From Armigeres subalbatus (lineage: Eukaryota; Arthropoda; Insecta; Diptera; Culicidae), in assembly GCF_024139115.2 (NCBI RefSeq), contig NC_085140.1, positions 422,790,283 to 422,854,282 on the forward strand: 64,000 bases of DNA. The letters are read 5' to 3'. Below, one piece after another: positions 42,195 to 53,705 of the stretch. How positions within the stretch are numbered: the stretch's first letter is position 1; each line of letters opens with the position of its first letter. The notes under the pieces were generated by a model, which worked only from the letters and a program-made list of their open reading frames with translations, made no database searches and was not told where the DNA came from. The position numbers and the translations under genes are program-made.

Positions 42195-42370
42195 TAGCTA
42201 AAAGCTTCAGTGTCTCGTATTTGACTCGACAGATCGAAACTGGGCCTTACTGTTGAGGTCGAAATAAGTAACTGTCATAGGTGCAATAAAGTGGTGGAAT
42301 CAAATGGTACTGTACAAACTCGTCTTATGACAAGTAAAGACATTTCACTGAAAGCTTAAAATAATTTTCT
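42195..42370 (+). repeat. CTGAAGA-family element, rearranged copy
   Basis: CTTCAGTGTCTCGTATTTGA, GTTGAGGTCGAAATAAGTAA, ACAAACTCGTCTTATGACAA and ACTGAAAGCTTAAAATAATT align with 55461-55655; the first arm is shortened and partly inverted, so no hammerhead-like core remains. Confidence 0.6.
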
Positions 42371-42589
42371 TTTCCGAACCTGTAATTAAGTAGGTTATTT
42401 GGAAAAGTACTGAAATGGCAGTCTCGATTATCGAAGGTGTGAGAAATTGCAATTTCCCACTTAGTGTGTACTCTGCGACACTAACCTACGATGAACCACG
42501 CGCCTCCATCTTTAGCCTGTGAATCACTATTGAGAAACATTTTCACTGGGTTATTGTCTGAAATTCTGGACATTCTTATTACGTACCTA

Positions 42590-42990
42590 GTTCATCGTAG
42601 CTTTCCGAAATTCTCGGTGTAAACGATGGATGACAGCTGCTGCATGTCATGTCCTCCTCCACGTACAGTCTTCTATATTGCCCCATTATGATTCGCAGAG
42701 CTTTTCTTTCCAAGACTCCAAGTGGCCCATTAGACCCCTATATACGAGCATGGTTAAGATTTCGTGTTTGTAGAACATTATCGATCTGATGAACGTTTTG
42801 CAGTGGGTCAATCGATCGAAGTGTCTTTGCGGATCAAAGTGCGTACGATTGGCTGATTGACTGCTACAACGTGTGTCGGAATATCTCTGTTAGTATCACT
42901 GTCAACGGTCACATGTGAGCCTAAGTACACAAACTCATCAACCACCTCGACTTCGTCACCACCGCGCGATACAAACTCACGGGGTTGGGA
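42590..42990 (-). pseudogene. RTE-type LINE C-terminal remnant
   Basis: The minus strand, across stops and shifts, gives VVDEFVYLGSHVTVDSD, LIRSIMF, LTMLVYRGLMGHLESW and CTWRRT, the linker and C-terminal blocks seen in better form at 37.4-37.9 kb and 11.7-12.1 kb. It is an older and more diverged remnant than those copies. Confidence 0.55.
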
Positions 42991-42999
42991 AACTTATGA

Positions 43000-43960
43000 C
43001 CTGCGCGTGTCCTTCCAGGTAAATCCCCATATCTTTGCATCACGTCGTGTATACACGCGTGTGTGTGACGATTTCCGTTTGGGTGCGTACACATGTCAGG
43101 CTGTGGCACGTAGCCCTTTCGTCAATGGTTTATTTCTTTACAAAACTCTCATGTGTTATTAGCGCGGTATAATTGCTCCTCTCGAACTTCCTGCTGGCGT
43201 TTTTATTTCCGGAAACCATTCGCCCTCGTGCGGCTCTTCAGCAATCTCACCTTCGCTGTATTCTTCTCCTACTATTTCCTAATTGCAAATGTAATTCTCT
43301 GATCCATGGCTAACATCCCTAAAAATGTGAATGTTATCTACGCAATTTTAAGAAGGCATCAGCTGGTAATGTTAGTAAACTGTTACGTGAATGCCCATGA
43401 AAATCGTTACAGTTGAATTATTATACCATCGTTCGTTTAACTTTTGTCTCATAAAAGTTGCGGTGTCTGCTGACGGACTTGTACGGAAACTGAGAAATAC
43501 GGGACTACTTTAGCTGTAGCCCAACCAATTATACATTACAAAAATATAAATTCTTTGCCTCGGATGAAGAAAAAAAAGTTCCATGAATGCCATAATAAGA
43601 TTAAAACTACTTATTTAATGGCTCTACATTCCAACAAGAACTTGATGATTCAAAATGAAAATTCCAGAAGTTTGTCGGCAAGTGCCCCAAGTATTGGAGT
43701 ATTGACGTCGTTGACACGTGAAAAAGCATTGTCGTAGAAAAAGAAAGATTGTATAAGTTTCATGGCCTAAGCAATTGTTGCAGAAATAAAACCTACGCGG
43801 ATCACTTTAAAAATGCATTCCGTGTGCAGTGACCACATTGTTAGCGACAAGGACAAGACCATGTTTGCTACTTTGAAAGAAAATGACCCATCGAATGTAG
43901 ATAAAGGTCGCTAAAAAAAGGGCAAGCATTGCACCATTGTGCTCTGTGCTCTATATCCCA
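43000..43960. other. No recognisable feature
   Basis: No gene, TIR pair or tandem repeat recognised. A lysine-containing ORF at 43555-43737 has no known motif. Confidence 0.4.
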
Positions 43961-43967
43961 TATGGTA

Positions 43968-45336
43968 CCCCGGGGCATGTGGGACCTAAAAAAACGCTAG
44001 TTCAGCAAAATCGCCAAAGCATACTTAGAAAACAAGGTATTTCTGGACATTAACCACGGATACATCATTATATGCTTCCGTTGTTGAAGTGTAGACGTGT
44101 TGTAAGCAATTTATTCAGTTATAAAAATATTGGTAGTGACTTAAATAAATTTACCTGTTGGACCCACTTACCCCTTCAAATGGGGCAAGTGGGACCTATT
44201 CTGCTCTATACTGTCGAACGAAACTAATTTGAAAAATGTAGATATAATGCCCATGTAATTTCTGAGTCGTAGTATTCCAGATCATGGATGGAGGTTTATT
44301 GCTTGTCAGACTTTTGTTTTTGGCAAAAGAAAGGGATTACAATGTCAGCAGATATAAAATCAAGGCAACAGCCGGTTTACCGTTTAATTGTCTGTTGTCT
44401 GGCTTTACATTAGCTTACTTTCTTACCAAATATGTAAGATGGAAGAGATAAGCAAATCTTTGTTCACTTTTCGAATAAATATTTCTCTGTTTAACACAAA
44501 TTATTACATAAATTAGAACCTCAAAAGGAACGTTTTTATTCAGGCGGTGTTGTAAATTTGTAATAGAACAAAATAACCAATTTATGTCTTAAGCACTTTA
44601 TTTATCTTAAAATCTGTTAATCTGATGCGAAGTTTAAAAATAACAAAACACAAGACAAAACCTGTTGACCTATTGTAGAATAAGTAGATTGTTTGCACTG
44701 TAAACGGAAAATTTTGCATAGATATAACCATTGCTCTTTTCCATGAGGGAGATAATTTTCAGAAAGTAAAATACACATTTGGTAAACCAACTGTACACTA
44801 CTTCTTAACAACTAAACCAACGATATCAACTGCATTTGATTCAGATCCACATGCTATATGAGTCTCGAAGTTATTTTTCACAAGACAACAATCTAAAAAC
44901 AGGTAAAATGGCCCTATCGAAAATGTTGTTCAAATATGCCCCACTTGCCCCATGTATGTTAAAACTCAAGGGAAAGTGAAAATTGCAGAATTTGGCTTTA
45001 ATTAAAACTCTTCAATCGTTTCTGATGTCACACAATTATTTAATTGTTCAAAATATTCACTTTCTACATCAATGACGAATTAAGGAACGTCTATTTTGTT
45101 GAAAATCCATTGAATTAAAATAAAAGAGATATATTTTGCCGGTAGTTTAAAGTCATGATTAAACAATACGATTAGTATGGTGCCGCAAATGGTTTTGATT
45201 CCAATTTTTTTTGTGTCATCCGAATTCGTTGATAATTCTGCTTCATCTTTCTAGAACATTGTTACCATTAAAAACGTTCACCGATTAATTGGCAGCCATA
45301 GTACCCACTTACCCCGTATTTTCACTTGCCCCGGGG
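43968..45336. mobile_element. TIR element with TA duplication, CCCCGGGGCA ends
   Basis: CCCCGGGGCATGTGG and CACTTGCCCCGGGG form the ends, flanked by TA (43966-43967, 45337-45338). Inside, CCCACTTACCCC and GGGGCAAGTGGG meet head to head at 44165-44196, and CCCCACTTGCCCC stands at 44939, so additional end-like motifs are embedded. About 1.37 kb, AT-rich, no transposase seen. Confidence 0.75.
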
Positions 45337-45971
45337 TACCTTAGTTCGTAAAAATCTCTTGTCAGTAAAAAAGGCCAGTGGTGGAACTGATGTAGGGGAA
45401 CTGTTCCTGAAATTCATCGCATGGCTCCGATGTTCATCCCATCAAAAACAAAACAATGGAAAGAAATTTGGTTTGTTTATTATTTTTGTGATTTTTTTCA
45501 GCAGTGAGCACGCGTGTTGACAAAAAGAAGCGACGAAATTGGTGCTGTATTTCTTTGTTTGGCGATGAGATTAATATATGTTTTGGGCTGACCATACGTA
45601 CCGTATTTAACGGAACAGTCCCGTTTTTTAGACCTTATTGTGCTGTCCCGTCGTAATCTAAAAAATCCTCAATTTGTCCCGTTTTTTCATTGATTTTTTC
45701 AAAGAGATCCATATTATTCAAACAAATTCAATATTTTAGGCAGGAATCTAAAATCAAATACATAGAAAACCCATAAAAAAGGGTGGGAAGTTATATTGCG
45801 CTTTTTGCACTTTATAAGAGTTTTGCGAGATTTTTTTTCTCACAGTCATCTTTTTCTCACACTCAATACACTCATAAAAGTTTGATTTTCCGTGAATAAT
45901 ATTTGTGTGTGAGTGCTCAATCTGAAAACAAATAGACGTCAAATCATGGCGGGAATCGATTTAGTGTATAC

Positions 45972-46077
45972 CCCAAGTAGCACATTTCTATCGAATCTGG
46001 TTACAGCAACTTGATGGTGACCAAATTCGGTCGAATATCAGTTACGGCAAGCGACCTAGAACATGTGTGCTACTAGG
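45972..46077. mobile_element. Mini MITE, AGTAGCACA ends
   Basis: CCCAAGTAGCACA and TGTGCTACTAGGG are inverted ends of a 106-base element; an isolated CATGTGTGCTACTCGG at 57760 looks like one end of the same family. Confidence 0.6.
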
Positions 46078-46479
46078 GACGCTTACGTGTGACTAACGAG
46101 TAATGGGTTATAATTGGGTAAATTTCAGTAACAAAAATCGATCAACCCGAAATGAGAGTGAGTATGAGAAAAAGAAGCGGGCAAATCACAATCTACACAT
46201 AACTCTTCAAATTGGTGAAATCGGCAATATTATTGGTGTTGGTTTTGATGCTATTTATCTATGCCGTTATGTATTTTGCATGGATCAACTTTTCTTAAGG
46301 TTTTTAACAGTTAATGACAACAGGTGACAACGTGAGTTTTTTACATACAGCTCCATTTCAATGACTTTTTTTGCTTATTCTGAAGGCATTTAAATTTTCT
46401 AATAATTTTCTTTCATTGTTGAGATTCTTGTTATTCTTATCCGCAGATTTTCCATCAATTATATTCATGAAAAAGGGTT

Positions 46480-46585
46480 TTAGCACGAGGAATTATTAAT
46501 CCTCAGGATGGAGATCTTTCAAGTCGGCCCTTTGCACCACCGGCGGTGTACAGGATCCATAAGTAAGTAAAAAGTAAAAATTATT
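46480..46585 (+). repeat. LINE 3' tail with AAGTAAGTA repeat
   Basis: GGATGGAGATCTTTCAAGTC, CGGCGGTGTACAGGATCC and AAGTAAGTAAAAAGTAA look like a severely 5'-truncated LINE 3' end with its short tandem tail. Confidence 0.45.
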
Positions 46586-46777
46586 AATCCTACCCTACTG
46601 CTCTTTTCGCATTTCTCTTTTGACATTTAATTTTCTTAAAATGATTTTTTCTTATCTTTCTAATGCTCAGACCGGCTAAAGGCAGGGTACTTTGACTATT
46701 TTTTGTTATTTTCAATTGTTCAGAAGTGGAAAAGATTTTAATATTTATCAGTGATAAAATCCTTAATGCATATTGAC

Positions 46778-46780
<3 letters not shown>

Positions 46781-46851
<71 letters not shown>

Positions 46852-46890
46852 TTGTGTGGGTGTGTGTGTGTTTTTTTTTTCTTTTTTTTT
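46781..46890 (+). repeat. (TG)n microsatellite
   Basis: About 40 interrupted TG units, then a T-run. Cys/Val-alternating ORFs are artefacts. Confidence 0.95.
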
Positions 46891-47220
46891 TACAAGGGTT
46901 AAAGGCCATCAAAAATCTGCGCGACAGACACCTCGAGCATCCACACTATGCTCGAAGGCGAACAGGGATGGGCTCCTCCCGACCTGCTAAAAATGTGCCT
47001 CCCGGATAAACCGGGTCCCTTTATCCTCCTTGCCTCGATCCCCAGGACCACTGGATGCTGCGACTACTTCGGGGGCTGAGCTCATGCACTTCTTCTAAAA
47101 TTCCGGCCCCTAGCTTAGGCTAGTTCGCCGACTGGCTTGCTGAGATCTACTGCTACGTCGTCTCGATCCCTCGGCGGTCGTGCCGCAAACTTCCTCACTC
47201 GAATCCTCCTGACTCCCCCG

Positions 47221-47520
47221 GCGTCGAGGGTGGTCCACCAGTTCCGGAGAAGGAAACTTCCGCACTGATGGTGCCCCGACTACCGGCGGCTATCGCAGGG
47301 GACGCTTTCGCGCATTGCACCGACTTCGTCTTCGGGTTGCAGAGGTGGTCCGACAGTTCCGGTGGTGGATAACGTCCGCACTGGCGGTGCCCTACATACC
47401 CGAAGCACTTCCTTCTTCTTTCTTCAGCAGGTTGACTGAACGAGTGCCGAAGTCGGTCCGACGATTCCGGTTGGCAGAAAACTTCCGGTTCACCGGCGCC
47501 CCGACGACCCGAGGCCAACA
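47221..47520 (-). repeat. GC-rich tandem repeat, about 110-bp period
   Basis: Three imperfect units start at 47229, 47342 and 47452, each with GGTCC-CAG/ACGATTCCGG, AACTTCCGCACTG-type and GCCCCGAC/GCCCTAC words. The whole GC-rich patch (46900-47640) is unlike its AT-rich surroundings. The ORFs on both strands are phase-shared by the repeat. Confidence 0.6.
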
Positions 47521-47647
47521 CTGCTCACTATGCTGGATTTTCCTCCGAGCCGACGCTTGTTTGCTGGTCCCTTCTCCATCTACGCTGCAGCTCTGACAAT
47601 ATTTGCCTCACGACTCTGCTTACCACATTCCACGTATCTTCATCGTG

Positions 47648-47777
<130 letters not shown>

Positions 47778-48142
47778 TCCTCTATCCCTCACCCAGCTGG
47801 GGGTGTTGATCAAGTAGTACTACGAATAATTTGATCATATCGCATGTTTCGTAATGGTGCCCTATGAAGACTAGTACTATAAAAAGGAATCACTTTTATG
47901 AAGTAAGGAACCTCTGGAAGTGTAGGTAATGGGATCTACTAGTTGTTCATAACAGGTACAGCAAAACATCACAAGGACGCCCTTATTCGCACTAACTACT
48001 CAGGGAATAGAAGGTCGATAAGAGCCACCGTTGCTTACTAAAGCGTGAACCGGATATCTGGGACTCCCACAATATCCGCGGCAATAGTAGCAGACGATGC
48101 CCTGTGCGTATTTATGATTTAAGTTATGAAGCATAATAAACA

Positions 48143-48700
48143 TAATAGAGTAAGATGGTGTAATTCGCCGCCCCCTCTTATGGCAATATCTTAATGTCAT
48201 ATAACTTTTCAATGTAATTTACGCAATAGATGTGTTATTTGATAGTCGAACATGCATTGTGAGTTTTCAAATTGAAATTTTATAAAGAACGCGTAATAAA
48301 GCATTTAAGAAGTCATGAATAATTTGGTTTCAATTATCTCTAGCGGATTATGTCCCAAATAACAATCACAGATTATATGCTCCAGAAGTGACATCTGCTA
48401 CTGGATATGAAGCATATTATTCTAGTTGAAGGATATGCCTTTCTTCCTACATTGAGGCAATATGACCAGTTAAATGTATTTTTGGGAACGGAACATTCTT
48501 AAAGAAGGAAGTGGTTGATGAAATCTTATTTATTGTCTAACTAAGTGATTCATTGCAAGTTTTGCAAATAATAATGCGTCGCTCCGAAACGCTGCGCAAT
48601 CGAACGTTAAACTTTAAATGTAATCATTATTTATTTCCATTATGTAATACATAATGCTTCCACATTGGAGTTGTGTTTTACGCTAAAATAGAATAACTGG
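48143..48700 (+). repeat. Decayed copy of the 38111-38931 MITE
   Basis: TAAGATGGTGTAATTCGCCG, GTGTTATTTGATAGTCG, GCAAGTTTTGCAAATAATA and CATTATGTAATACATAATGC align in order with the other copy; the right terminus is missing. Confidence 0.65.
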
Positions 48701-48769
48701 AACTGGCTCACCAATGTAATTTGTCCTTTCGTTATTAGCAGCTTCGAAGTAACTGCAAAATGGTGTCAC

Positions 48770-49009
48770 TCAGCCATTTGAATCGAGAAACATCCTCCGA
48801 ACCGACATCCCGTCTTCGATACCACGCGCAAATCCGAATATGTCTTCGAACACGATAGGGAAGTCTCGATACAAAACGATGGCCGTCAGCTTGCAGATCA
48901 TCTTCATGGGCACTGCTTCCTCCAGGCGACTTGCAACGGCGTCTGGATTTGCGTCCAGATAGCACGTTGAATTTCTAGCTTCTAATCCTTCCTTGTCACA
49001 TGTCCATCA
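48770..49009 (-). pseudogene. Coding-like fragment of unknown family
   Basis: A minus-strand open stretch of about 79 codons ends with TGA at 48770. It reads CDKEGLEARNSTCYLDANPD, VASRLEEAVPMKMICKLTAI and YRDFPIVFEDIFGFARGIED. It has balanced composition and alternating hydrophobic and charged residues, unlike the repeat-driven ORFs nearby. The only internal ATGs are at the MKM. It lies inside the composite TIR element 45585-49366 and could be a piece of its transposase or of a captured host exon. I do not recognise the family. Confidence 0.4.
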
Positions 49010-49609
49010 ATTCGGTTTGTGTGGTTTGCTGAATGGTTGATAATCGGCCGAAAAACTTTAAAAAATATGGCAGCAGAAACAAACTGCGACCGTTCACGCA
49101 CAAATGCTTGCTGCGACTTTTTTCCTTAATGCATGTTGACGAGTGAGCTAAAAATAAAATTTAAAAATTCCACTTTTTTTTTATATTTTGATAATTGCGT
49201 ATTTTTTTGTTCCTTTGGGGTTTTTCCGCGCCCCTTTGAGGAGTTAAATAAGGCTTACACATTTTGAAATTTCCACAGCTCTTGAATTTTGTCACAAGGT
49301 TTTTTGACATGTCCCGTTTTGCAAGTGCGTTTGTCCCGTTTTTTCACCGGCATGATCTGGTCAGCCTATATATGTACCTATGTTCAATGAGATGGAGATA
49401 ACAGTGTCACTACCATGTTAGGGAGATGTAGCTTTGTTGGAAAATAACGGCAAGAAGTTAGCCACAGGACAAATTCGAGAAAGCCATTAAGAACTTGAAT
49501 TGTTTTTGGAAGCAGCTGAAACTAAACAATAATTGTGAAGTAGGACTCAGAAAGCTGCGGCATCGTCAACTGGATTACATTGAACAACGCTTTTTTGGAC
49601 GCTACGACT

Positions 49610-51800
49610 GGCGGAATGTCCGAAGGAATTCCTGAAGGATATTTCACAAGAATTCCTGGGTAAAATTATGAAGATATTCCTAAGAGGAATTTCAAAGGAA
49701 TTCCAAGAATTTCTTCCTAGATTTACGGAAATTACTGGAAGAGTTTGTTTAAAAAAACTGCAATAATTGCTGATGTAATTCATTTAAAAATTGAAATGAG
49801 TTCCTTATTCAATTTCGTCTGGAATTCTTAAAGCAATTTCGAAAGGAAATCATGAAGAAATTCATATAAAGAATTCTTCTAAAGAAATTTTGGAAGGCTT
49901 TCCTGAAACAATTTCCGTAGGTATTCTTTAAGGAATTTCCGATGGGTTTTCCGTAGGAATTCCAAACAAATTTCCAATGTAAATTACAAATTTCTAAAAG
50001 GATTACCGAATGATTTACCGAATGAATCTCTTGAAGAATTTCGGAAGAAATTCTTTTAAAAATTCTAACGGAGATCTCCACAAGCTTTTTCGAGGGAATT
50101 TCTGAATTCCTTTAAAAACAAATTCCGAATGTATGTCTAAAACAATTTCCGTAGGTATTCCTGAAGGAATTCTCAAAAAAAATTTCCACATGTATTTCCG
50201 AAGAAATTTCCAAAGGAATTTTTAGGGGAATTTCCAAAGGATTTTCTAGAAGAATTATCAAAGGAATTTCCAGATGGAATTGACATGAAATTCTGTAGGA
50301 ATTTCCGACATTCTTAAATTTCTGCAAAAATTTCTCCAAGAATTCTTTCAGAATTTTTTGAGATTTCTTCTGAAAATCCTCCGGAAATTGCTTCAGAGAT
50401 AATTCAGTAATTTCTTTTGATATTCCTCATAATATTCGAAAATTCAAAGAAGCAATTATAAGAAAATTTCGGAAAATCCTTCTTTTAGGAAATTCTTTCC
50501 CAAGAAATAGCTTTGGAAACTCTAAGCAGAAAATCTGGAAGTTCCATTAAAATTTCCCTCAGGAATTTATTCAGATCTTCCTCCAGGAATTCTTTCGACA
50601 ATTCTTCAGGTATTCTTTCGGCTATTTCCTTTATTTAGCAATATTTACAGAAATTCCTTTAGACATTCGGAGATTCCTTTCGATTTTTTTCGAAATTTTG
50701 TTGCGCTTTCTTTCGGGAAGCTCTTCAGAAAATCCTTTAGACTTTCTTTTAGGAATCCTTCATAAATTTCATTGGGAATTTCTTCGAGAATTCTTTATAA
50801 ATTTCTTAAGATTTTTTTTCAGGAAATCCTAAGAAATTTCTTCTAGAAACTCCTACAAGAATTCTTTTGAAATTTCCTTTTTCATTCTTCCATAATTTTC
50901 CGGATTTCTTAGGATGATGATGATGATGATGGTCCTGCCACATACCCCTACAAGGGTTTACAACTTTTACAAAAGAATCCCTGAAGGAATATTCAAATGA
51001 ACTACAGGGAAAATTTAATTAATTATCCCTGGAAGATTTCCCGAAAGAATGTCTGAATGATTTACTGGAGCAATTTTAGAAGAAATATTTCAGGAAGAAT
51101 TTTGTTTTTGAAACAAGAATTTCTATCGGAATTGTTGAAGAAATTTCCTAATGAATTATTAAAAGAATCTTCGAAAGAATTTCCAATGGAATTTCCAAAC
51201 AAATCCCTATGGTAATCTGCCAGAAATCCCTCCGGGAAGTCTAAACAATTAAGACAGCAGTAAAACAAAACTATGTTGTCAATATGGAAATAAAAATTGC
51301 CAAAATAAAACAAAAATATCGCGATTCCTGTTGATCCATCATCATATTTCTGTGGATATTCTTGAGGATGCCTTAGAAATTTACTTCAGGAGCTGCTTCG
51401 GAAATTTCTTCAATAATTATTCAGGTGATATTTCATAATTTAGGCTCGTTCGAAAAATCATCCCGCAGGAATTGTTTCGGTAAGTCACCCAGAAATTCTT
51501 TCAGGCATAAATTCGAAAATTCCTTAAAGATTCCATCGTGATTTTTTTCTCTCTCCACAAGGAATTTCTTCAAAAATCCTACGCAAGTCAATCAAGAAAT
51601 ACCTTCAAAAATGTCTTATGGAATTCTTTTGAAACTTCTTTTAAAAATTTGCCAAACAATTCCTTTAGAAACCCCTCCTCGATTTCATTCAGAAATTCCT
51701 TTAGCAATACTTTCAGAAATTCTTTATGGTGTTCCAGAAAGAGAAGAGAAAAAATAACTCAAGAATAAGTTTAAAAAACTCAACGCTAGGTACTTTTTTT
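49610..51800. repeat. Large GGAATTCC minisatellite domain
   Basis: Degenerate 12-base units fill most of this stretch, with GAAGGAATTTCC-type units on the plus strand to about 50340, TTCTTCAGAAATTCC-type to about 50900, then plus-type again (50980-51240) and minus-type (51360-51740). A small non-repeat island with (GAT)n lies at 50918-50980. Many ORFs here are periodicity artefacts. Confidence 0.75.
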
Positions 51801-51829
51801 CTTCCATGTACAGAGTCTACACAGAATCT

Positions 51830-52096
51830 ATTTTTAGATGTCCATAATTCGTTGTCGTTGCCAGTCCATAACGTCGTGAGTCCATTGTGTTCATTTGTCC
51901 ATGTGATGAATCCAGTGATCGTTGCTTTGTTCGGTTGCCATTAATCGAAGAACGTTGCAGGAATGCCTCCGAGAAGAACAGTTTCGTCAGTCGTCATCAG
52001 GCAGCCGTGTCGGTTTGGTGGAGGGGCTGGGAATCGAACCCATGACCATTCGCTTATGAGGCGAACGTGTAGCCAACTACGCTAGGTGACCCCCCT
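51830..52096 (-). mobile_element. tRNA-derived SINE, CAT-anticodon head
   Basis: On the minus strand, CACCTAGCGTAGTTGGCTAC (A box), TTCGC-CTCATAA-GCGAA (a perfect anticodon arm, CAT) and GGGTTCGATTCCC (B box) are followed by a tRNA-unrelated body with ACGGCTGCCTGATGACGACT to about 51830. The acceptor stem is imperfect and a body is attached, so it is a SINE and not a tRNA gene. Distinct from the Feilai-like family. Confidence 0.65.
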
Positions 52097-52826
52097 GCGT
52101 CTATTCCTCATGAGATTTCTTCGGAAATTCCTTACCAAATTATTGTACAATTTAGAAATTTGGTCGGATTCCTACGAAAAATTCTGCGGAAATACCCAAG
52201 GAAATTGCTTCAGGAAAATCTGCCTGAATTTCCTTAGAAGAATTCCTTCAGAAATTTCTTTCTGATTTCTTTTAAAAATGGCTTAAAGAATGGCTGCGGA
52301 AATTGGCTTAGGAAGTCCTACTATTTTATTTTAGAAATTGCTTCAGCAATTATTTCAGGAATTTTTTAATATCTTTAAAAAAAATTCTTTCACTAAGAAA
52401 CTCTAGGAAGAAATTATTGTAGTTTATACGAAATTTCTTCAGATCTTCATCCAGAAATTTTTTCGATTTTCTTTAATTCCTTCGAACAATCCTCCGGATA
52501 TTTAATTGGAAATTCCTTGAGAACTTCGGATATTTCTTTAAAAAAAATTCGGGAATCACTTTTGAAATTCTTTCATAAGTTCTTTTAGTATCATTCGGAA
52601 ATTACTTTGAGTTCTTCCGTAAATTTAATCTGAATTTTCTTTGAATTTCCTTTAGAAACTCTTCCGAAAATTCCTTTAGTATTTCCTGTCTTATTCTTTA
52701 ATATATACTCGGAAAATTTCTTCCAACAAAATTTCCGGAATAGTTCCTGCACGAATTTCAGAAGAAATTCCATATGGCTTTTCTAAAAGAATTTCCGAAG
52801 AATATCCTGGAGGAAATACTTAAAAT
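52097..52826. repeat. GGAATTCC minisatellite, continued
   Basis: Minus-type units (AAATTCCTTCAG, GAAATTTCTTC) continue on the far side of the SINE until the Feilai-like element. Confidence 0.7.
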
Positions 52827-53070
52827 CCCCACACTGGGACAGAGCCACCTCGCAGCTTAGTGTTCATTAAGCACAGTTATTAACTGCGAGGTTTCTAAGC
52901 CAAGTTACCATTTTTGCATTCGTATATCATGAGGCTAACACGATGATACTTTTATGCCCAGGGAAGTCGAGACTATTTCCAATCCGAAAATTGCCTAGAC
53001 CGGCCCCGGGAATCGAACCCAGCCACCCTCAGCATGGTCTTGCTTTGTAGCCGCGCGTCTTACCGCACAA
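52827..53070 (-). mobile_element. Feilai-like SINE, third copy
   Basis: The inverse complement reads GCGGTAAGACGCGCGGCTAC, CTGAGGGTGGCTGGGTTCGA, then the body to GGCTCTGTCCCAGTGTGGGG. The (AAG)n tail is absent and one body deletion is visible. It matches 14453-14751 along its length. Confidence 0.8.
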
Positions 53071-53579
53071 CAATCTTCCTTTATAGTTTATTACTGAAAT
53101 ACTTTAATGACAGCTGTATTCCTCTACTTCATCTTCGTGTATTTTGATTCTAGTTCAAATTGGTTGAATGGCATCAAATTAGTTGCACATTTTTAATATT
53201 TATTGAACGGCTACCTAATCTTACAATTTCACATCGAGTTTTTTATATTTAACTTACATTTCGACGCGATGATACTGTTATTCTCTATGTTATTCTGTTA
53301 TTCTCTATTCCTGTATATTCCTGTCGATTCTCATCGAATAACCGTCTGTTTGGTTGTATGTTTCAAGTTAGACCAAACTCACGACGACAAATATCAGAAA
53401 CATGTTTCCCATATTATAACTTAATCACTATATTAGTTATGAAATTTAGTTTTAATATTTAGATTTTTTTCGATGCGCAATCGTTAAGAAATTCAACAGT
53501 GATCAACTACGTTTATGCTCTGTCGAATGCAATTTGTTACGAGATAATGGGTTGAAAATTGGCTAATGTTTTTTAGGGC

Positions 53580-53705
53580 AACTGTGCGCACATACACACA
53601 CACATACATGCATACACACGGACAGACAGACATTTGCTCAGTTCGTCGAGCTCAGTCATTTGCTATATAACAACCCATGGTCTTGAAAATAACCGATTTA
53701 TTTTA
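53580..53705 (+). repeat. TCGTCGAGCT repeat core joined to hairpin
   Basis: ACACACACACATACATG, GACAGACAGACA, TTCGTCGAGCTCAGTC and CATGGTCTTG form the repeat core; the last bases overlap GGTTATTTTCAAGACC (minus strand, 53689-53704), an imperfect relative of the histone-type hairpin. Confidence 0.45.

Noticed and set aside
52020..52096. Functional tRNA-Met gene on the minus strand
   Set aside because: Acceptor stem is imperfect and a SINE body continues directly from the 3' end.
53689..53704. Fully convincing histone-type stem-loop
   Set aside because: One stem pair is A-A and it overlaps the CATGGTCT end of a common interspersed repeat, so it was kept only as a weak relative.
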